Assembly (NCBI RefSeq): GCF_001766415.1
Contig: NZ_MKXO01000001.1
Coordinates: forward strand, 558,001 to 622,000
DNA from: Exiguobacterium aurantiacum
GTDB taxonomy: Bacteria > Bacillota > Bacilli > Exiguobacteriales > Exiguobacteriaceae
Length of the DNA: 64,000 nucleotides
Direction of reading: 5' to 3'
Below, piece after piece: positions 15,437 through 25,201 of the stretch. How positions within the stretch are numbered: the first letter of the stretch is position 1; each line of letters opens with the position of its first letter. The position numbers and the translations under genes are program-made. The notes below the pieces were generated by a model. That model was not told the origin of the DNA. It worked only from the letters and a program-made list of their open reading frames with translations, and ran no database searches.

Positions 15437-16097
15437 ATGAATTCGTCGCTTGTTGCGACTTCATCCGCTTCTTGCCTTCGCGGCACATATGCAAGAGCGG
15501 GCACGTCTCGCAGCCGGGCCGTTGTGCCTTGCAGTGATACCGTCCGAAAAAGATGAACTGGTGGTGGAGCTGCGACCAGTCTTCACGGGGAAACTTCTTC
15601 ATGAGCGTGTCTTCGACTTGACGGACGTTGTCTTTCCAACGGCAGATGCCGAGCCGTTTGGACACACGCTCGACGTGGGTATCGACCGCGAACGCCGGTT
15701 CATGAAAGGCGACCGACAACACGACGTTCGCCGTCTTGCGCCCGACTCCAGGCAGCGCCTCGAGTGATTCCCGGTCGTCCGGGACGATCCCTCCGTGCAG
15801 ATCAAGAATTCGCATCGACAGCGCTTTGACGTTTTTGGCCTTGTTTCGAAACAGACCGATTCGTTTAATGAGCGACTCGATTTCCGCTACGTCAGCCGCA
15901 GCCATCGCCTCGACCGTCGGGAACGCCTCGAACAGTCCAGGCGTCACTTGGTTGACGAGCGCGTCCGTCGCCTGCGCGGACAGCGCCACGGCGATGACGA
16001 GTTCGAACGGGTTGCGGTGGGTCAGCTCACAATGGGCGTCCGGGAACATTTGCCGCATCGTCTCCGAGATTTCGTTCAATTGAGCTCTCGTCAACAT
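15435..16097 (-). CDS. nth: Endonuclease III (DNA glycosylase/AP lyase)
   Basis: A 220-residue Nth that removes oxidised pyrimidines and cleaves at abasic sites. The helix-hairpin-helix reads LEALPGVGRKTAN with catalytic K121; the second catalytic residue is D139 in AVDTHVERV. The [4Fe-4S] cluster ligands are C189, C196, C199 and C205 (C-x6-C-x2-C-x5-C). The ATG at 16097 shares one base with the dnaD stop (TGATG) and has GGAGG eight bases upstream. It is the last gene of the aspB-asnS-dnaD-nth run. Confidence 0.95.
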   Translation of the reverse strand: MLTRAQLNEISETMRQMFPDAHCELTHRNPFELVIAVALSAQATDALVNQVTPGLFEAFPTVEAMAAADVAEIESLIKRIGLFRNKAKNVKALSMRILDLHGGIVPDDRESLEALPGVGRKTANVVLSVAFHEPAFAVDTHVERVSKRLGICRWKDNVRQVEDTLMKKFPREDWSQLHHQFIFFGRYHCKAQRPGCETCPLLHMCREGKKRMKSQQATNS

Positions 16098-16684
16098 CAC
16101 TTTTTCCTCCGTTGATACTCGACCAAGTCTTCAAGTGACTCGACTTTATGGTCTTGCCAGACGCTCAAGATTTTATCCATGTACTTGAAGTTCCGGACGT
16201 TACGTAGTTTCGCCTCGCGGAGCGCGGCCAAGATGAGTTCTTCACTGAAACCGTCTTCGGTCAACCAGCCGACGATTTGCTCGATCTCAAACGGCGTGAT
16301 CGTCCCGAACTCCCGCTCGAACGTATGGATGAGGTTCTCGTTTAGCGACTGCGTATTTTTTTCAGGGGCGCCGTCTTCTTCGAGTGCTTGGAAAAGAGGG
16401 AGCAGACTGTAACGCTCCACTTCCGCCGACGCATCGATGGCGACGAGCTCTTTTTGCAGCAGCCCGAGCAGAACAGAGCGTGCCTCGCTCTCGGGAACGT
16501 TCATCCGGTCGCCGAGCTCGCTCGGAAGCGGCATCTCGATGCCTTCTCCCGTCAACTCCAACAAGTGGACGACGAGACAAAACTCGACCGGGTTGAGATT
16601 GAGACGACGTGCATCGGTGAACAGCTTCCTCGGAACGACGACCGGACTTTGTTCAAACAGCTTGATCAGATTATGTGCATCCAT
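16097..16684 (-). CDS. dnaD: Replication initiation/restart protein DnaD
   Basis: About 195 residues: an N-terminal winged-helix domain (LIKLFEQSPVVVPRKLFTDARRLNL...), a linker, and a C-terminal DnaD/DnaB-like domain with FEREFGTITPFEIEQIVGWLTEDGFSEELILAALREAKLRNVRNFKYMDKIL, including the conserved Y-x-x-x-I-L-x-x-W end. DnaD bridges DnaA and DnaB in loading the replicative helicase at oriC and restart sites. ATG 16684 has AAAGGA eight bases upstream; the longer frame up to 16732 lacks a site. Confidence 0.92.
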   Translation of the reverse strand: MDAHNLIKLFEQSPVVVPRKLFTDARRLNLNPVEFCLVVHLLELTGEGIEMPLPSELGDRMNVPESEARSVLLGLLQKELVAIDASAEVERYSLLPLFQALEEDGAPEKNTQSLNENLIHTFEREFGTITPFEIEQIVGWLTEDGFSEELILAALREAKLRNVRNFKYMDKILSVWQDHKVESLEDLVEYQRRKK

Positions 16685-16745
16685 GTCGCACATCCTTTCT
16701 AGACAAATCAATCGGGGAAGACAATTAGTCATCCCCGATTGGCGA

Positions 16746-18053
16746 TTATGGGTGAATTCGGTTCAATAGACGTGGGAACGGAATCGCTTCACGGATGTGT
16801 TCGATTCCGCTGATCCAAGCGACGGTCCGCTCAAGACCGAGCCCGAAGCCCGAGTGTGGGACCGAGCCGTACTTACGCAACTCAAGATACCAGTCATACG
16901 CATCGGTCTCATCAAGTCCTTCTTTGACGATCTCTTCTTTCAAGCGGTCGTAGTCGTCTTCACGCTGCGAACCGCCGATGATCTCGCCGTAACCTTCAGG
17001 TGCGATCAAATCGGCACAAAGGACGAGTTCAGGGTTCTCTGGATCGACTTTCATGTAGAACGGCTTGATTTCTTTCGGCCAATGGGTGATGAACACCGGC
17101 AAATCATGCGCGTTGGCGATCGCCGTCTCGTGCGGCGCCCCGAAGTCATCCCCGTACTCGATGTCATCGAAGCCTTCTTCTTTCAAGAACTTGATCGCGT
17201 CCGTATAACGAATACGTGGGAACGGCGCTTGAACTTTTTCAAGTTTTTCCAAGTCGCGTCCGAGCAACTCAAGCTCGTTCCGGCAATGGTCAAGCGCTGA
17301 CTTCGCGATGTACGATACGTAACGCTCTTGCAGATCAAGACTCATATCATGGTCGAAGAATGCCATCTCCGGCTCGATCATCCAAAACTCGATCAAGTGG
17401 CGACGTGTCTTCGATTTTTCAGCGCGGAACGTCGGACCGAACGAGAACACTTTGCCGAGCGCCATCGCTGCGGCTTCCATATATAACTGACCTGTTTGCG
17501 ACAAGTAGGCTGGCTGACCGAAGTAGTCCGTCTCGAACAACTCCGTCGTTCCTTCCGGCGCGCTCGACGTGATGATCGGCGGATCGATCTTGACGAATCC
17601 TTCTTGGTTATAGAACTCGTATGTGGCCCGGATCAATTCGTTCCGGACTTTCATGATCGCGTGCTGGCGACGCGACCGGAGCCAGAGGTGACGGTTGTCC
17701 ATCAAGAACTCCGTCCCGTGTTCTTTCGGCGTGATCGGATAGTCGATCGATTCCGAGATTACTTCCATCGCTGTCACTTCGAGTTCGAAGCCGAGCGGCG
17801 TCCGGCCGCCGTCCGATTTGACGTTACCCGTCACCCAGACTGACGTCTCTTGCGTCACGCCTTTTGCGAGGGCGAACAGTTCTTCCGCGACTTCTGCTTT
17901 GACGACGACGGCTTGGGCGAACCCGCTCCCGTCCCGGAGTTGAAGGAAGGCGATTTTACCACTCGAACGTTTGTTGGCGATCCAGGCACCGACCCGGACC
18001 GATTGTCCTTCATAATCTTTAAATTGGCTAATTGAAATAGTTGTCATGTTCAT
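16746..18053 (-). CDS. asnS: Asparaginyl-tRNA synthetase
   Basis: A 435-residue class II synthetase that charges tRNA(Asn). The N-terminal OB-fold anticodon-binding domain (about residues 10-100) begins [35 protein letters not shown]. The catalytic domain has motif 2 ([21 protein letters not shown]) and motif 3 ([12 protein letters not shown]). ATG 18053 is favoured by AAAGGA five bases upstream; ATGs at 18059 and 18047 are alternatives. It sits between aspB and dnaD as in Bacillus. Confidence 0.95.
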   Translation of the reverse strand: MNMTTISISQFKDYEGQSVRVGAWIANKRSSGKIAFLQLRDGSGFAQAVVVKAEVAEELFALAKGVTQETSVWVTGNVKSDGGRTPLGFELEVTAMEVISESIDYPITPKEHGTEFLMDNRHLWLRSRRQHAIMKVRNELIRATYEFYNQEGFVKIDPPIITSSAPEGTTELFETDYFGQPAYLSQTGQLYMEAAAMALGKVFSFGPTFRAEKSKTRRHLIEFWMIEPEMAFFDHDMSLDLQERYVSYIAKSALDHCRNELELLGRDLEKLEKVQAPFPRIRYTDAIKFLKEEGFDDIEYGDDFGAPHETAIANAHDLPVFITHWPKEIKPFYMKVDPENPELVLCADLIAPEGYGEIIGGSQREDDYDRLKEEIVKEGLDETDAYDWYLELRKYGSVPHSGFGLGLERTVAWISGIEHIREAIPFPRLLNRIHP

Positions 18054-18067
18054 ATCCATCCTTTCGC

Positions 18068-19255
18068 TTATCGAGCGCTACTCTTGATAAAGTTTTCCAC
18101 TCGATCGAGCGCTTCTAGTACTCGCTTCAATTCTGTTGCATAAGACAAGCGGACGTAATCATCCTGCCCAAAGCCCGATCCCGGCACGAGCGCGACGAAT
18201 GCTTCACCGAGCACTGCTTCGCACCATGCGTCGACCGAGTCGTAGCCGCTCATCGACGCGGCTTGTTTGGCGTTGGCGTATAAGTAGAATGCCCCTTGCG
18301 GTTTTAGGCACGTGATGCCTGGTATGTTGATCAATCGCTCATAGACGATCTCAAGGCGCTCTTCAAATGAGACCCGCATCATCTCGACATCATCTTGCGA
18401 GCCGTTGTACGCCTCGACGGCCGCCGCTTGGGCGATCGACGTCGGATTCGACGTCGAGTGCGATGCGAGGTTCGTCATCGCTTCGATGATCGTCTTGTCT
18501 CCGATCGCGTACCCGATGCGCCACCCGGTCATCGCATGTGACTTCGAGACCCCGTTGATGATGATCGTCCGCTCACGCATGTCAGGAAGCGTGGCGATCG
18601 AGACGAACTCGCTATCGCCATAGATGAGCTTCTCATAGATTTCGTCACTGACGACGAGCAGGTCGTGGCGCTTGACGACTTCGGCGAGTGCGACCAACTC
18701 TGACTCCGTATAGATCATACCGGTCGGGTTGGACGGGCTGTTCAAGATGACCGCTTTCGTCCGGTCTGTGATGGCGGCTTCAAGTGACTCTGGCGTCAGT
18801 TTGAACGTCGTCGCCTCGGTCGTCTCCACATAGACCGGGACACCGTCGGCAAGTTTCACTTGTTCCGGATAACTCACCCAATACGGGACCGGGATGATGA
18901 CTTCATCACCTTCGTCGAGAATCGCTTGGAACAAGGCGTATAACGCATGTTTCGCCCCTGAGGCGACCATGACCTCGTTACGCTCGAACGTGAGGTCGCT
19001 GTCGCGTTTCGTCTTCTCGATGATGGCATCTTTTAAAGCGACCGTTCCGCCTGAAGGCGTATACTTCGTATCGCCGTCACGTGCAGCCTTGCATGCGGCC
19101 TCAATAATTCGTTCAGGCGTATTGAAGTCCGGCTCACCGGCCCCGAGTCCGATGACGTCTTGTCCCGAAGCTTTCAATGCTTTCGCTTTCGCCGTGATCG
19201 CGAGCGTCGTCGAAGGTGTTAACTGTTTTACACGTCTTGCCAATAGATGTTCCAT
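18068..19255 (-). CDS. aspB: Aspartate aminotransferase (class I, PLP)
   Basis: A 395-residue class I aminotransferase that interconverts aspartate and 2-oxoglutarate with oxaloacetate and glutamate. It shows [12 protein letters not shown] near residue 36, [19 protein letters not shown], and the PLP-lysine segment [17 protein letters not shown] near residue 235. The subgroup is the I-gamma type of B. subtilis AspB. Being directly upstream of asnS, it may help supply the aspartate/asparagine pool, but that link is inference from gene order. Confidence 0.93.
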   Translation of the reverse strand: MEHLLARRVKQLTPSTTLAITAKAKALKASGQDVIGLGAGEPDFNTPERIIEAACKAARDGDTKYTPSGGTVALKDAIIEKTKRDSDLTFERNEVMVASGAKHALYALFQAILDEGDEVIIPVPYWVSYPEQVKLADGVPVYVETTEATTFKLTPESLEAAITDRTKAVILNSPSNPTGMIYTESELVALAEVVKRHDLLVVSDEIYEKLIYGDSEFVSIATLPDMRERTIIINGVSKSHAMTGWRIGYAIGDKTIIEAMTNLASHSTSNPTSIAQAAAVEAYNGSQDDVEMMRVSFEERLEIVYERLINIPGITCLKPQGAFYLYANAKQAASMSGYDSVDAWCEAVLGEAFVALVPGSGFGQDDYVRLSYATELKRVLEALDRVENFIKSSAR

Positions 19256-19277
19256 CGATATCCTCCTCTAATCTCGT

Positions 19278-19757
19278 TCAGTTCGAATCCGCCAGTTGGA
19301 CCCGTCTTATAAAGTCTCCGGTTTGAAGCGTGTAATAGGAATACGTATACGTCGCCCCTGATTTCGTCACGACTTCGATGAGCGCCCGCTCGTCAAACCC
19401 GTACTTACAACTGACGAGCGTACCACCGGTCTCCTCGAGCGAATCGGCACAGACTTTATCTAAGTCGACCGACTCGATCTCACGCGTCTCGATCGGTTGC
19501 TTACTGTCGACCGGCACGAACAGGACGCGGTCCGTCTCCTCGAAGACGACGTACGGTTCCGTCCCGTTAAAGAGCTCAGCCCGTTCGATCCGGACCGTCG
19601 GCTGTTCGGCCTCAAGACGATCGCGCGCTTCCGCGATCATGTTTTGTTTTGTCCGTTCCGTATGACCGACCGTGAACCAATAAATCCCACTAAACACGAT
19701 GACGACACCGATGAGTGCCGTCATAAGAGCAACCACTACTTTTGTCTTCCGCGTCAT
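19278..19757 (-). CDS. ypmB: YpmB-like membrane-anchored protein (DUF5590)
   Basis: A 159-residue protein with one N-terminal membrane helix (about residues 8-28, VVALMTALIGVVIVFSGIYWF) and an extracellular domain of about 125 residues. Length, topology and position between ypmA and aspB match B. subtilis YpmB. The sequence ends with a strand pair YTYSYYTLQTGDFIRRVQL. Function is unknown. It overlaps ypmA by 4 bases. Confidence 0.82.
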   Translation of the reverse strand: MTRKTKVVVALMTALIGVVIVFSGIYWFTVGHTERTKQNMIAEARDRLEAEQPTVRIERAELFNGTEPYVVFEETDRVLFVPVDSKQPIETREIESVDLDKVCADSLEETGGTLVSCKYGFDERALIEVVTKSGATYTYSYYTLQTGDFIRRVQLADSN

Positions 19758-19939
19758 TCTGTCCGATAGATGGTGAACACCATCTCTTCTTTCTTCGGAT
19801 CATTCACTTTTTTCTCTAGTGCAAGACCGAACATCAAATCTTGGCTCTTCAGTGTACGATTCAATAGGTCGACGATTTTGTACACGTCTGCCGTCGGCTC
19901 GATCCGAACGGTCGCGAGCGTCTCAATATTCGAATTCAT
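19754..19939 (-). CDS. ypmA: YpmA family protein (DUF4264)
   Basis: A 61-residue protein (METLATV-like start, ADVYKIVDLLNRTLKSQDLMFGLALEKK, then MVFTIYRTE) matching the small YpmA family, which is conserved next to dinG and ypmB in Bacillales. It looks like a compact alpha/beta domain. Function is unknown. AGGAG lies upstream of the ATG at 19939. Confidence 0.82.
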   Translation of the reverse strand: MNSNIETLATVRIEPTADVYKIVDLLNRTLKSQDLMFGLALEKKVNDPKKEEMVFTIYRTE

Positions 19940-20003
19940 GTTTACTCCTCCTTCAAAACACTATACCCATCATTATAAAGCGATAATTTCACGCTGCCTA
20001 GCG

Positions 20004-22823
20004 TTATCTCTGATTTCCTAGAGTCGTCTCTTCTTTCTCATCTAAAAACAGTTCGAGCTCGGCCAGTGACGTCTCGAGCGATCCTTCGATCCGGTCGACA
20101 GCCGGTAGACTATTGAGAAACTGTTTCCCGTAACGCGTCGTCTCGACACGGCGGTCGAAGACGAAGATAGCGCCGTAATCCTCTTTCGAGCGAATGAGGC
20201 GACCGACGCCTTGTTTGAAGCGGATGACCGCTTGCGGAAGTGACAGTTCGAAAAACGACGACTTCCCGGTCGCTTCAATTTTTTCGGACCGCGCCTGAAT
20301 GACCGGTTGGTCGGGTGGGGCGAACGGGAGACGCACGATGACGAGGCAGGTGAGCGCTTCGCCCGGGATATCGACCCCTTCCCAGAAGCTGGCCGTCCCG
20401 AACAAAATCGACTGATCGATTCGTTTGAACTGCTTCGTCAAACGGCTGCGCGAGCCGCCGCTGACGCCTTGGGCAAGCAACGTATACGCGTCGTCTAGCT
20501 GATGTCTCACCGCCTCGTGCGTCAAACGTAACAGCTCGTTCGACGTGAACAAGACGAGCATGCGTCCTTTCGTCACGTTGGCAATCCGGGCAATCGAAGC
20601 GGCGATTTGATCGACGAAATGCGGTAACGGCACTTCGTTGATCAACGGGATGTCTGACGGGACGAACAATTTCGCCTGTTTCTTGAAGTCAAACGGCGAA
20701 GCGAGGACGACCCGTCTCACGTCCTGCCCGTCGAGACCGAGCCTGCGCTCGATAAAGCCGAAGCGACCGGACACGGTCATCGTCGCCGACGTCAAAATCG
20801 TTGGCCGTTTCGCAAACAAGCGCTCATGGAGCAACGGCCCGATTTCGACAGGTTGCGTATAGACCGAGGTCAATTTGCGGTTGGCCAAGTTCAACTCGAC
20901 CCAACTGACAGCGTCGTCGTCGCGGGTGAGCATCGTTTCATACAGCACGCTCTCAATCTCCCGCACGTCACCGATGAACGCCTTCAAGTCACCGATCACG
21001 GCGCGTTGCTTGAACGTCATATGCTCTTTATGCTCATCGAGAAGACGAAGCATCTGCCGGAGCGACATCCTAAGCGTCCGTAAACGGTTCTCAAGCCGCT
21101 TCGCCACTTCACGGATCGGTCGGAACACGTCACCTTCCCGTTCGAAGCGAACGGTTTGCCGTTGATCTTTTTTCTTGCCGAGCGACTGGAGCGCCGTCAA
21201 CAGGTCGTCTAGTTCGACATCGACTTGGGCTAACGCCTGGTCGGTCTCTTTACTGAACGCTTCCGTCTCTTCGGACACGGACGTCAAGTCGGCAAGTTGC
21301 AGCAGCCGGGAATGGAACTTTCCGTCGGCCCCGTAGCCGAACCATTTGAATAAGCGATCGAACTGGATCGCGTCGAACGTGACGCCGAAATGATGCGAGG
21401 CGACCTCTTCGACTTGGTGCGCCTCGTCCAAGATGAGCGGCGTGTCGGTCGGGAGAATCCCGGCCTGATGCTGCAGATCCGAGAAGAGCAACGCGTGATT
21501 CGTGACGATAATGTCCGCCTCTTTCGAACGCAGGACGGCCCGCGTGAAGAAGTCACGGCTATACCAAGGATCGAAGCGGCCGAAGTCCGTTGCCGCGTCG
21601 GCTTGAATGAGCCGTTTGAACGAAGCCGGTCCTTGTGTCGCAGCTCCAGGGAGTGACAACTCTTCCAAGTCCCCTGTCTCCGTCTCGGTCAACCAGACGA
21701 GCACCATCGCCTTGCACATCGCCGAGAGCATCCCGTCATTCGTCTCCTCGAGCACCATCTCAAACTTCCGGAGATCGATATAGTTGCGTCTTCCTTTCAA
21801 AAGCGTGAACTCGATTTCCGGGAAGATGGCTTTTAAGATCGGCAAGTCCCGGTTGAGCAGCTGTTCTTGTAATTGGATCGTATGCGTGCTGACGACGACC
21901 GGGCGTTTCGTCTCAAGGGCGTGATGCGCGCTCGGGATCAAGTAGGCTAACGTCTTGCCTGTGCCGGTCCCGGCCTCGATGAGAAGCGTCGCCTCATCGT
22001 CGAGTGCCTTATAGACGTGCCGCATCATCTCGAATTGACTTTGTCTCGGTTCGAATTGGTCGAACAGTGACGGAAGCGTCTCTTCGATCGTCCGATGAAG
22101 AAACGGTTCGAACGGTTCGCGCTCGACCGCCGGCTCAAACGAATCAGTCAGGCGACGGAGTGCGATTTTCCGGTGGATATCGTACGTCGTCTCGTCATCT
22201 GGCCGAATACCGATCTCGACGATGAGATCATCGAGCAACGGCTCGATGTTGCTCGTCCACGACTCGGACAGACGGCGCAACTGTTTTAGCGTCACGACCG
22301 GTAGCGTCCGCAGACGATTGAGTTGTTGAATAAACAACTCCGCGGTCGCCTCGGCGTCGCTGAGGGCGCGGTGCGCGTCCGTGTGCACTAAGTCGAACGT
22401 GTCGGCGAGCGACTCGAGCGCGTGGCTTTCAAGTGTCGGATACAAGATGCGCGCGAGTTCGACCGTATCGATGGCCCGCCCTTGGAAAGGTAAATATCCT
22501 GCCAGTTCTAAACTCTCATTTAAAAAATTCAAATCAAACGAAACGTTGTGGGCAACGAACACTCGCCCATCTAACATCTTCCAAATATCAGGGATAACGT
22601 CTTCAAACGTCGGAGCAGACGCCACATCCTGATCTGTTATCGTCGTCAACTGCGTGATAAAAGGAGGGATTGGACGACTCGGTCGAATCAACGTACTGTA
22701 GCGCTCAATCACTTCACTACCTTGTACGACCACCGCCGCGAATTCAATCAGTTCATCGCCGGATTTGACGGAATGACCGGTCGTCTCTAAATCCACTATC
22801 ACATAAGTGTCCATAACATCCAT
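20004..22823 (-). CDS. dinG: DinG-type helicase fused to a 3'-5' exonuclease domain
   Basis: About 939 residues, close to the 931 of B. subtilis DinG. The N-terminal DnaQ-like exonuclease starts VIVDLETTG, with HNVSFDLNFL and HRALSDAEATAELF completing the DEDD set. The helicase part has Walker A EAGTGTGKT, DEAH in ILDEAHQVEE, and late motifs including QGVGRLIRS. The region between Walker A and DEAH has only one cysteine, so the Fe-S cluster of E. coli DinG is absent, as in the Staphylococcus aureus enzyme. The upstream frame to 22934 overlaps the panD terminator; ATG 22823 or 22814 is more likely. Confidence 0.9.
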   Translation of the reverse strand: MDVMDTYVIVDLETTGHSVKSGDELIEFAAVVVQGSEVIERYSTLIRPSRPIPPFITQLTTITDQDVASAPTFEDVIPDIWKMLDGRVFVAHNVSFDLNFLNESLELAGYLPFQGRAIDTVELARILYPTLESHALESLADTFDLVHTDAHRALSDAEATAELFIQQLNRLRTLPVVTLKQLRRLSESWTSNIEPLLDDLIVEIGIRPDDETTYDIHRKIALRRLTDSFEPAVEREPFEPFLHRTIEETLPSLFDQFEPRQSQFEMMRHVYKALDDEATLLIEAGTGTGKTLAYLIPSAHHALETKRPVVVSTHTIQLQEQLLNRDLPILKAIFPEIEFTLLKGRRNYIDLRKFEMVLEETNDGMLSAMCKAMVLVWLTETETGDLEELSLPGAATQGPASFKRLIQADAATDFGRFDPWYSRDFFTRAVLRSKEADIIVTNHALLFSDLQHQAGILPTDTPLILDEAHQVEEVASHHFGVTFDAIQFDRLFKWFGYGADGKFHSRLLQLADLTSVSEETEAFSKETDQALAQVDVELDDLLTALQSLGKKKDQRQTVRFEREGDVFRPIREVAKRLENRLRTLRMSLRQMLRLLDEHKEHMTFKQRAVIGDLKAFIGDVREIESVLYETMLTRDDDAVSWVELNLANRKLTSVYTQPVEIGPLLHERLFAKRPTILTSATMTVSGRFGFIERRLGLDGQDVRRVVLASPFDFKKQAKLFVPSDIPLINEVPLPHFVDQIAASIARIANVTKGRMLVLFTSNELLRLTHEAVRHQLDDAYTLLAQGVSGGSRSRLTKQFKRIDQSILFGTASFWEGVDIPGEALTCLVIVRLPFAPPDQPVIQARSEKIEATGKSSFFELSLPQAVIRFKQGVGRLIRSKEDYGAIFVFDRRVETTRYGKQFLNSLPAVDRIEGSLETSLAELELFLDEKEETTLGNQR

Positions 22824-22892
22824 CCCATCTTCGGCACGCTCGTGCTTTCTGTCTCTTTCTGTCTGTCTCATCTTACCATAGAACGATGCACG

Positions 22893-22924
22893 AAAAAACG
22901 GGGTTGCCTCTAAGGGCATCCCCG
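22893..22924 (-). terminator. Terminator of panBCD
   Basis: CGGGG-T-TGCC pairs with GGCA-T-CCCCG around a 6-base loop, and six T follow on the minus strand. It lies just past panD and separates it from dinG. Confidence 0.85.
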
Positions 22925-22930
22925 CTCTGT

Positions 22931-23314
22931 TCATAGAATCGTATGTGCGATTTCTTCGTACAACAGTTGATCGACTTCGTTGCGATCGTTCAACACCGCA
23001 ACTTTCGGACGATGCGATCTCGCCTCTTCAGCCGTCATCTGACCATAGGCCATGATGATGACGACATCGCCGACTTGGAAATGGCGGGCCGCTGCCCCGT
23101 TTAGGCAGATGACACCTGAACCGCGCTCACCCTTGATGACGTATGTCTCAATGCGGGCGCCGTTATGGTTGTTCGTGATGTGGACGTGCTCATTTTCCAT
23201 AATCCCGACCGCGTCCATCAAATCCTCATCGATTGTAATCGAGCCGACGTAGTGTAAATTCGCCTCGGTCACGGTCGCCTTGTGTAGCTTGGCGTGCATA
23301 AATGTTCGAATCAT
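22931..23314 (-). CDS. panD: Aspartate 1-decarboxylase (pyruvoyl)
   Basis: A 127-residue proenzyme that makes beta-alanine for pantothenate. The self-cleavage site is G24-S25 in HYVGSITID; serine 25 becomes the pyruvoyl group. The length equals that of B. subtilis PanD. The ATG at 23314 has GAGGGTG six bases upstream; the frame extends seven codons further but without support. It is the last gene of panB-panC-panD. Confidence 0.95.
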   Translation of the reverse strand: MIRTFMHAKLHKATVTEANLHYVGSITIDEDLMDAVGIMENEHVHITNNHNGARIETYVIKGERGSGVICLNGAAARHFQVGDVVIIMAYGQMTAEEARSHRPKVAVLNDRNEVDQLLYEEIAHTIL

Positions 23315-23319
23315 TTGAT

Positions 23320-24150
23320 TCACCCTCTCTTCCAAATCGTATTATCAATCAAGCGGGCGCGTTCAAACTGCACCGCCACTGCAATCAACAGTTCTGTCGA
23401 CGAGTCTGTCACTTGCGAAAGCGTCGGATAGTCGACTAGTTCGACATAGTCGATCGTACTGTTCGGGATTGCCGACAGCCGTTCGACGAGCCGTTCTTGT
23501 ACCGACGTGATCGCGTCCCCTTCAGTCAACGCGTCACGCGCCTCGATGAGTGCTCGATTGATGTCGCTCGCGTCAATCCGTTCCGTTTCAGACAAGTAGA
23601 CGTTACGCGACGACTTGGCGAGTCCCGAGTCCTCACGAATGATCGGACAGCGGATAATCTCGACCGGCACGAAATAGTCCCGGACGTATCCCTCGATCAG
23701 TGCGACTTGTTGGGCGTCCTTCAAGCCGAAGTAAGCACGCGTCGGCCGCACCAAGTTGAACAGTTTTGAGACGACCGTCAACACACCGTCAAAATGACCG
23801 GGCCGGCTGGCGCCGCATAAGACGTCAGCTCCGGTACGCACCGTCACGCGCGCCATATCGAGCGGATACATCGTCGCGGTATCCGGATAAAATAGTACGT
23901 CTACCCCCGCTTCTCGCGCCAACTGTTCGTCCCGTTCAAAATCTCTCGGATAACGATCGAGGTCTTCATTCGGCCCAAATTGGGTCGGATTGACGAAGAT
24001 GCTCATGACGACGCGATCATTCTCGCGTTTGGCCGCCTCGACGAGACTCAAGTGTCCTTCATGCAGGTAACCCATCGTCGGCACAAAGCCGACGGTCAAC
24101 CCGTCGGACAGAGTTTCACGTAACGACATCGGATCGGTGACGATCCTCAT
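23320..24150 (-). CDS. panC: Pantothenate synthetase
   Basis: A 276-residue ATP-dependent ligase that joins pantoate and beta-alanine. It carries the HIGH-like motif [11 protein letters not shown] (about residues 27-37), [24 protein letters not shown], and the KMSKS-like segment [10 protein letters not shown]. It overlaps panB by 4 bases and ends 5 bases before the panD start. Confidence 0.95.
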   Translation of the reverse strand: MRIVTDPMSLRETLSDGLTVGFVPTMGYLHEGHLSLVEAAKRENDRVVMSIFVNPTQFGPNEDLDRYPRDFERDEQLAREAGVDVLFYPDTATMYPLDMARVTVRTGADVLCGASRPGHFDGVLTVVSKLFNLVRPTRAYFGLKDAQQVALIEGYVRDYFVPVEIIRCPIIREDSGLAKSSRNVYLSETERIDASDINRALIEARDALTEGDAITSVQERLVERLSAIPNSTIDYVELVDYPTLSQVTDSSTELLIAVAVQFERARLIDNTIWKRG

Positions 24151-24983
24151 GCTTTGCCACCGTACAACGTGTCGAGCAGCGTCTCGTCCATCGTGAACGT
24201 GTGGCGTTCGAGCGGGAACGAGCCGTCTTTCGTAGCTTGGACGTAAGAGCCGATGGCACTCGTCGCGACCGCGTTCACGTCGGCGTACGCCTCGACAAAT
24301 TTCGGGAGACGGTCGACGCCATACTTCAAGACGTCATGATAGACGAGCACTTGGCCGTCGACGTCGGCACCGGCACCAATCCCGATGACCGGGATGTGAA
24401 GCGCTTCGGCGATTTTTTTAGCGAGTTGATGCGGCACACACTCGAGAACGAGCATTTTCGCCCCGACCCGTTCGGCCTCGAGGCTGTCGTTGATCAGTTG
24501 CTCGGCATCCTCAAGCGACTTCCCTTGGACTTTATAGCCTTCGAGCACGCCGACCGATTGTGGCGTGAGCCCGAGATGGGCGACACACGGCATGCCGACT
24601 TTCGTCAATCGTTCGATCGTCTCGAGCACTTCGCCCGCCCCTTCAAGTTTGATGGCGTCGGCGTGTCCGTCTTGGAACAATGTCGCCGCCGCTTGAAGCG
24701 TTCGGTCGAAATCACCGTGATACGTCGCGAACGGCATATCGACGACGACGAACGTGTCCTTCGCCCCGCGGCGCACCGCTTTGGCATGGTGGACCATATC
24801 ATGAATCGTCACCGGGATCGTCGAGTCGTAACCGAGCACGACCATTCCTAGTGAGTCTCCGACAAGAATGATGTCCACTCCCGCCGCTTCGGCCAGTTTC
24901 GCCGACGGATAATCGTAAGCGGTCAACATGACCAACTTCTCTTCTTGCTTCATCTTTTTCAATAATGAAGTCATCGTATGCAT
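24147..24983 (-). CDS. panB: Ketopantoate hydroxymethyltransferase
   Basis: A 278-residue enzyme that adds a hydroxymethyl group from methylene-tetrahydrofolate to 2-oxoisovalerate, the first committed step of pantothenate synthesis. Motifs include [30 protein letters not shown], and KLEGAGE with [12 protein letters not shown]-like [18 protein letters not shown] lies seven bases before ATG 24983. A leader of about 180 nt with a promoter and a terminator-like hairpin precedes the gene, separating it from birA. Confidence 0.95.
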   Translation of the reverse strand: MHTMTSLLKKMKQEEKLVMLTAYDYPSAKLAEAAGVDIILVGDSLGMVVLGYDSTIPVTIHDMVHHAKAVRRGAKDTFVVVDMPFATYHGDFDRTLQAAATLFQDGHADAIKLEGAGEVLETIERLTKVGMPCVAHLGLTPQSVGVLEGYKVQGKSLEDAEQLINDSLEAERVGAKMLVLECVPHQLAKKIAEALHIPVIGIGAGADVDGQVLVYHDVLKYGVDRLPKFVEAYADVNAVATSAIGSYVQATKDGSFPLERHTFTMDETLLDTLYGGKA

Positions 24984-25015
24984 ATGTTCTCCTCCTAAAT
25001 GTGGAGACAGGAAAG

Positions 25016-25050
25016 GAAAAACGCCTTCTTACACGATTGGCAAGAAGGCG
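25016..25050 (-). terminator. Terminator/attenuator in the panB leader
   Basis: A perfect 9-bp stem CGCCTTCTT / AAGAAGGCG with an 11-base loop is followed on the minus strand by TTTTT, 33 bases before panB. An upstream segment (25146-25153, GCAAGAAG in the RNA) can pair with the left arm instead, so it may act as an attenuator. Confidence 0.6.
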
Positions 25051-25172
25051 CACGAAAACGAACTCAAGGTTGAGTGTCCTTCTGTCCCTGTCAAAATGAT
25101 CAAGGCAGACAATTAACTAAAACGACGGTCTGCAATTCCGGTACACTTCTTGCGATAGCGTCCGACACGTTC

Positions 25173-25201
25173 ATTATAGACCACGAATACGTTTCCATCA
25201 A
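25173..25201 (-). promoter_or_regulatory. Promoter of panBCD
   Basis: On the minus strand TTGATG (25196-25201) is followed after 17 bases by a perfect TATAAT (25173-25178), overlapping the end of birA. Transcription would start near 25166, leaving a leader of about 180 nt. Confidence 0.65.

Noticed and set aside
22824-22934. Longer dinG reading frame
   Set aside because: Its first codons lie within the panD terminator, and no binding site supports it.
24201-24851. Plus-strand frame of 216 residues opposite panB
   Set aside because: Shadow of panB; no ribosome binding site and shadow-type composition.
25016-25160. T-box, FMN or TPP riboswitch in the panB leader
   Set aside because: None of their conserved core sequences was found.
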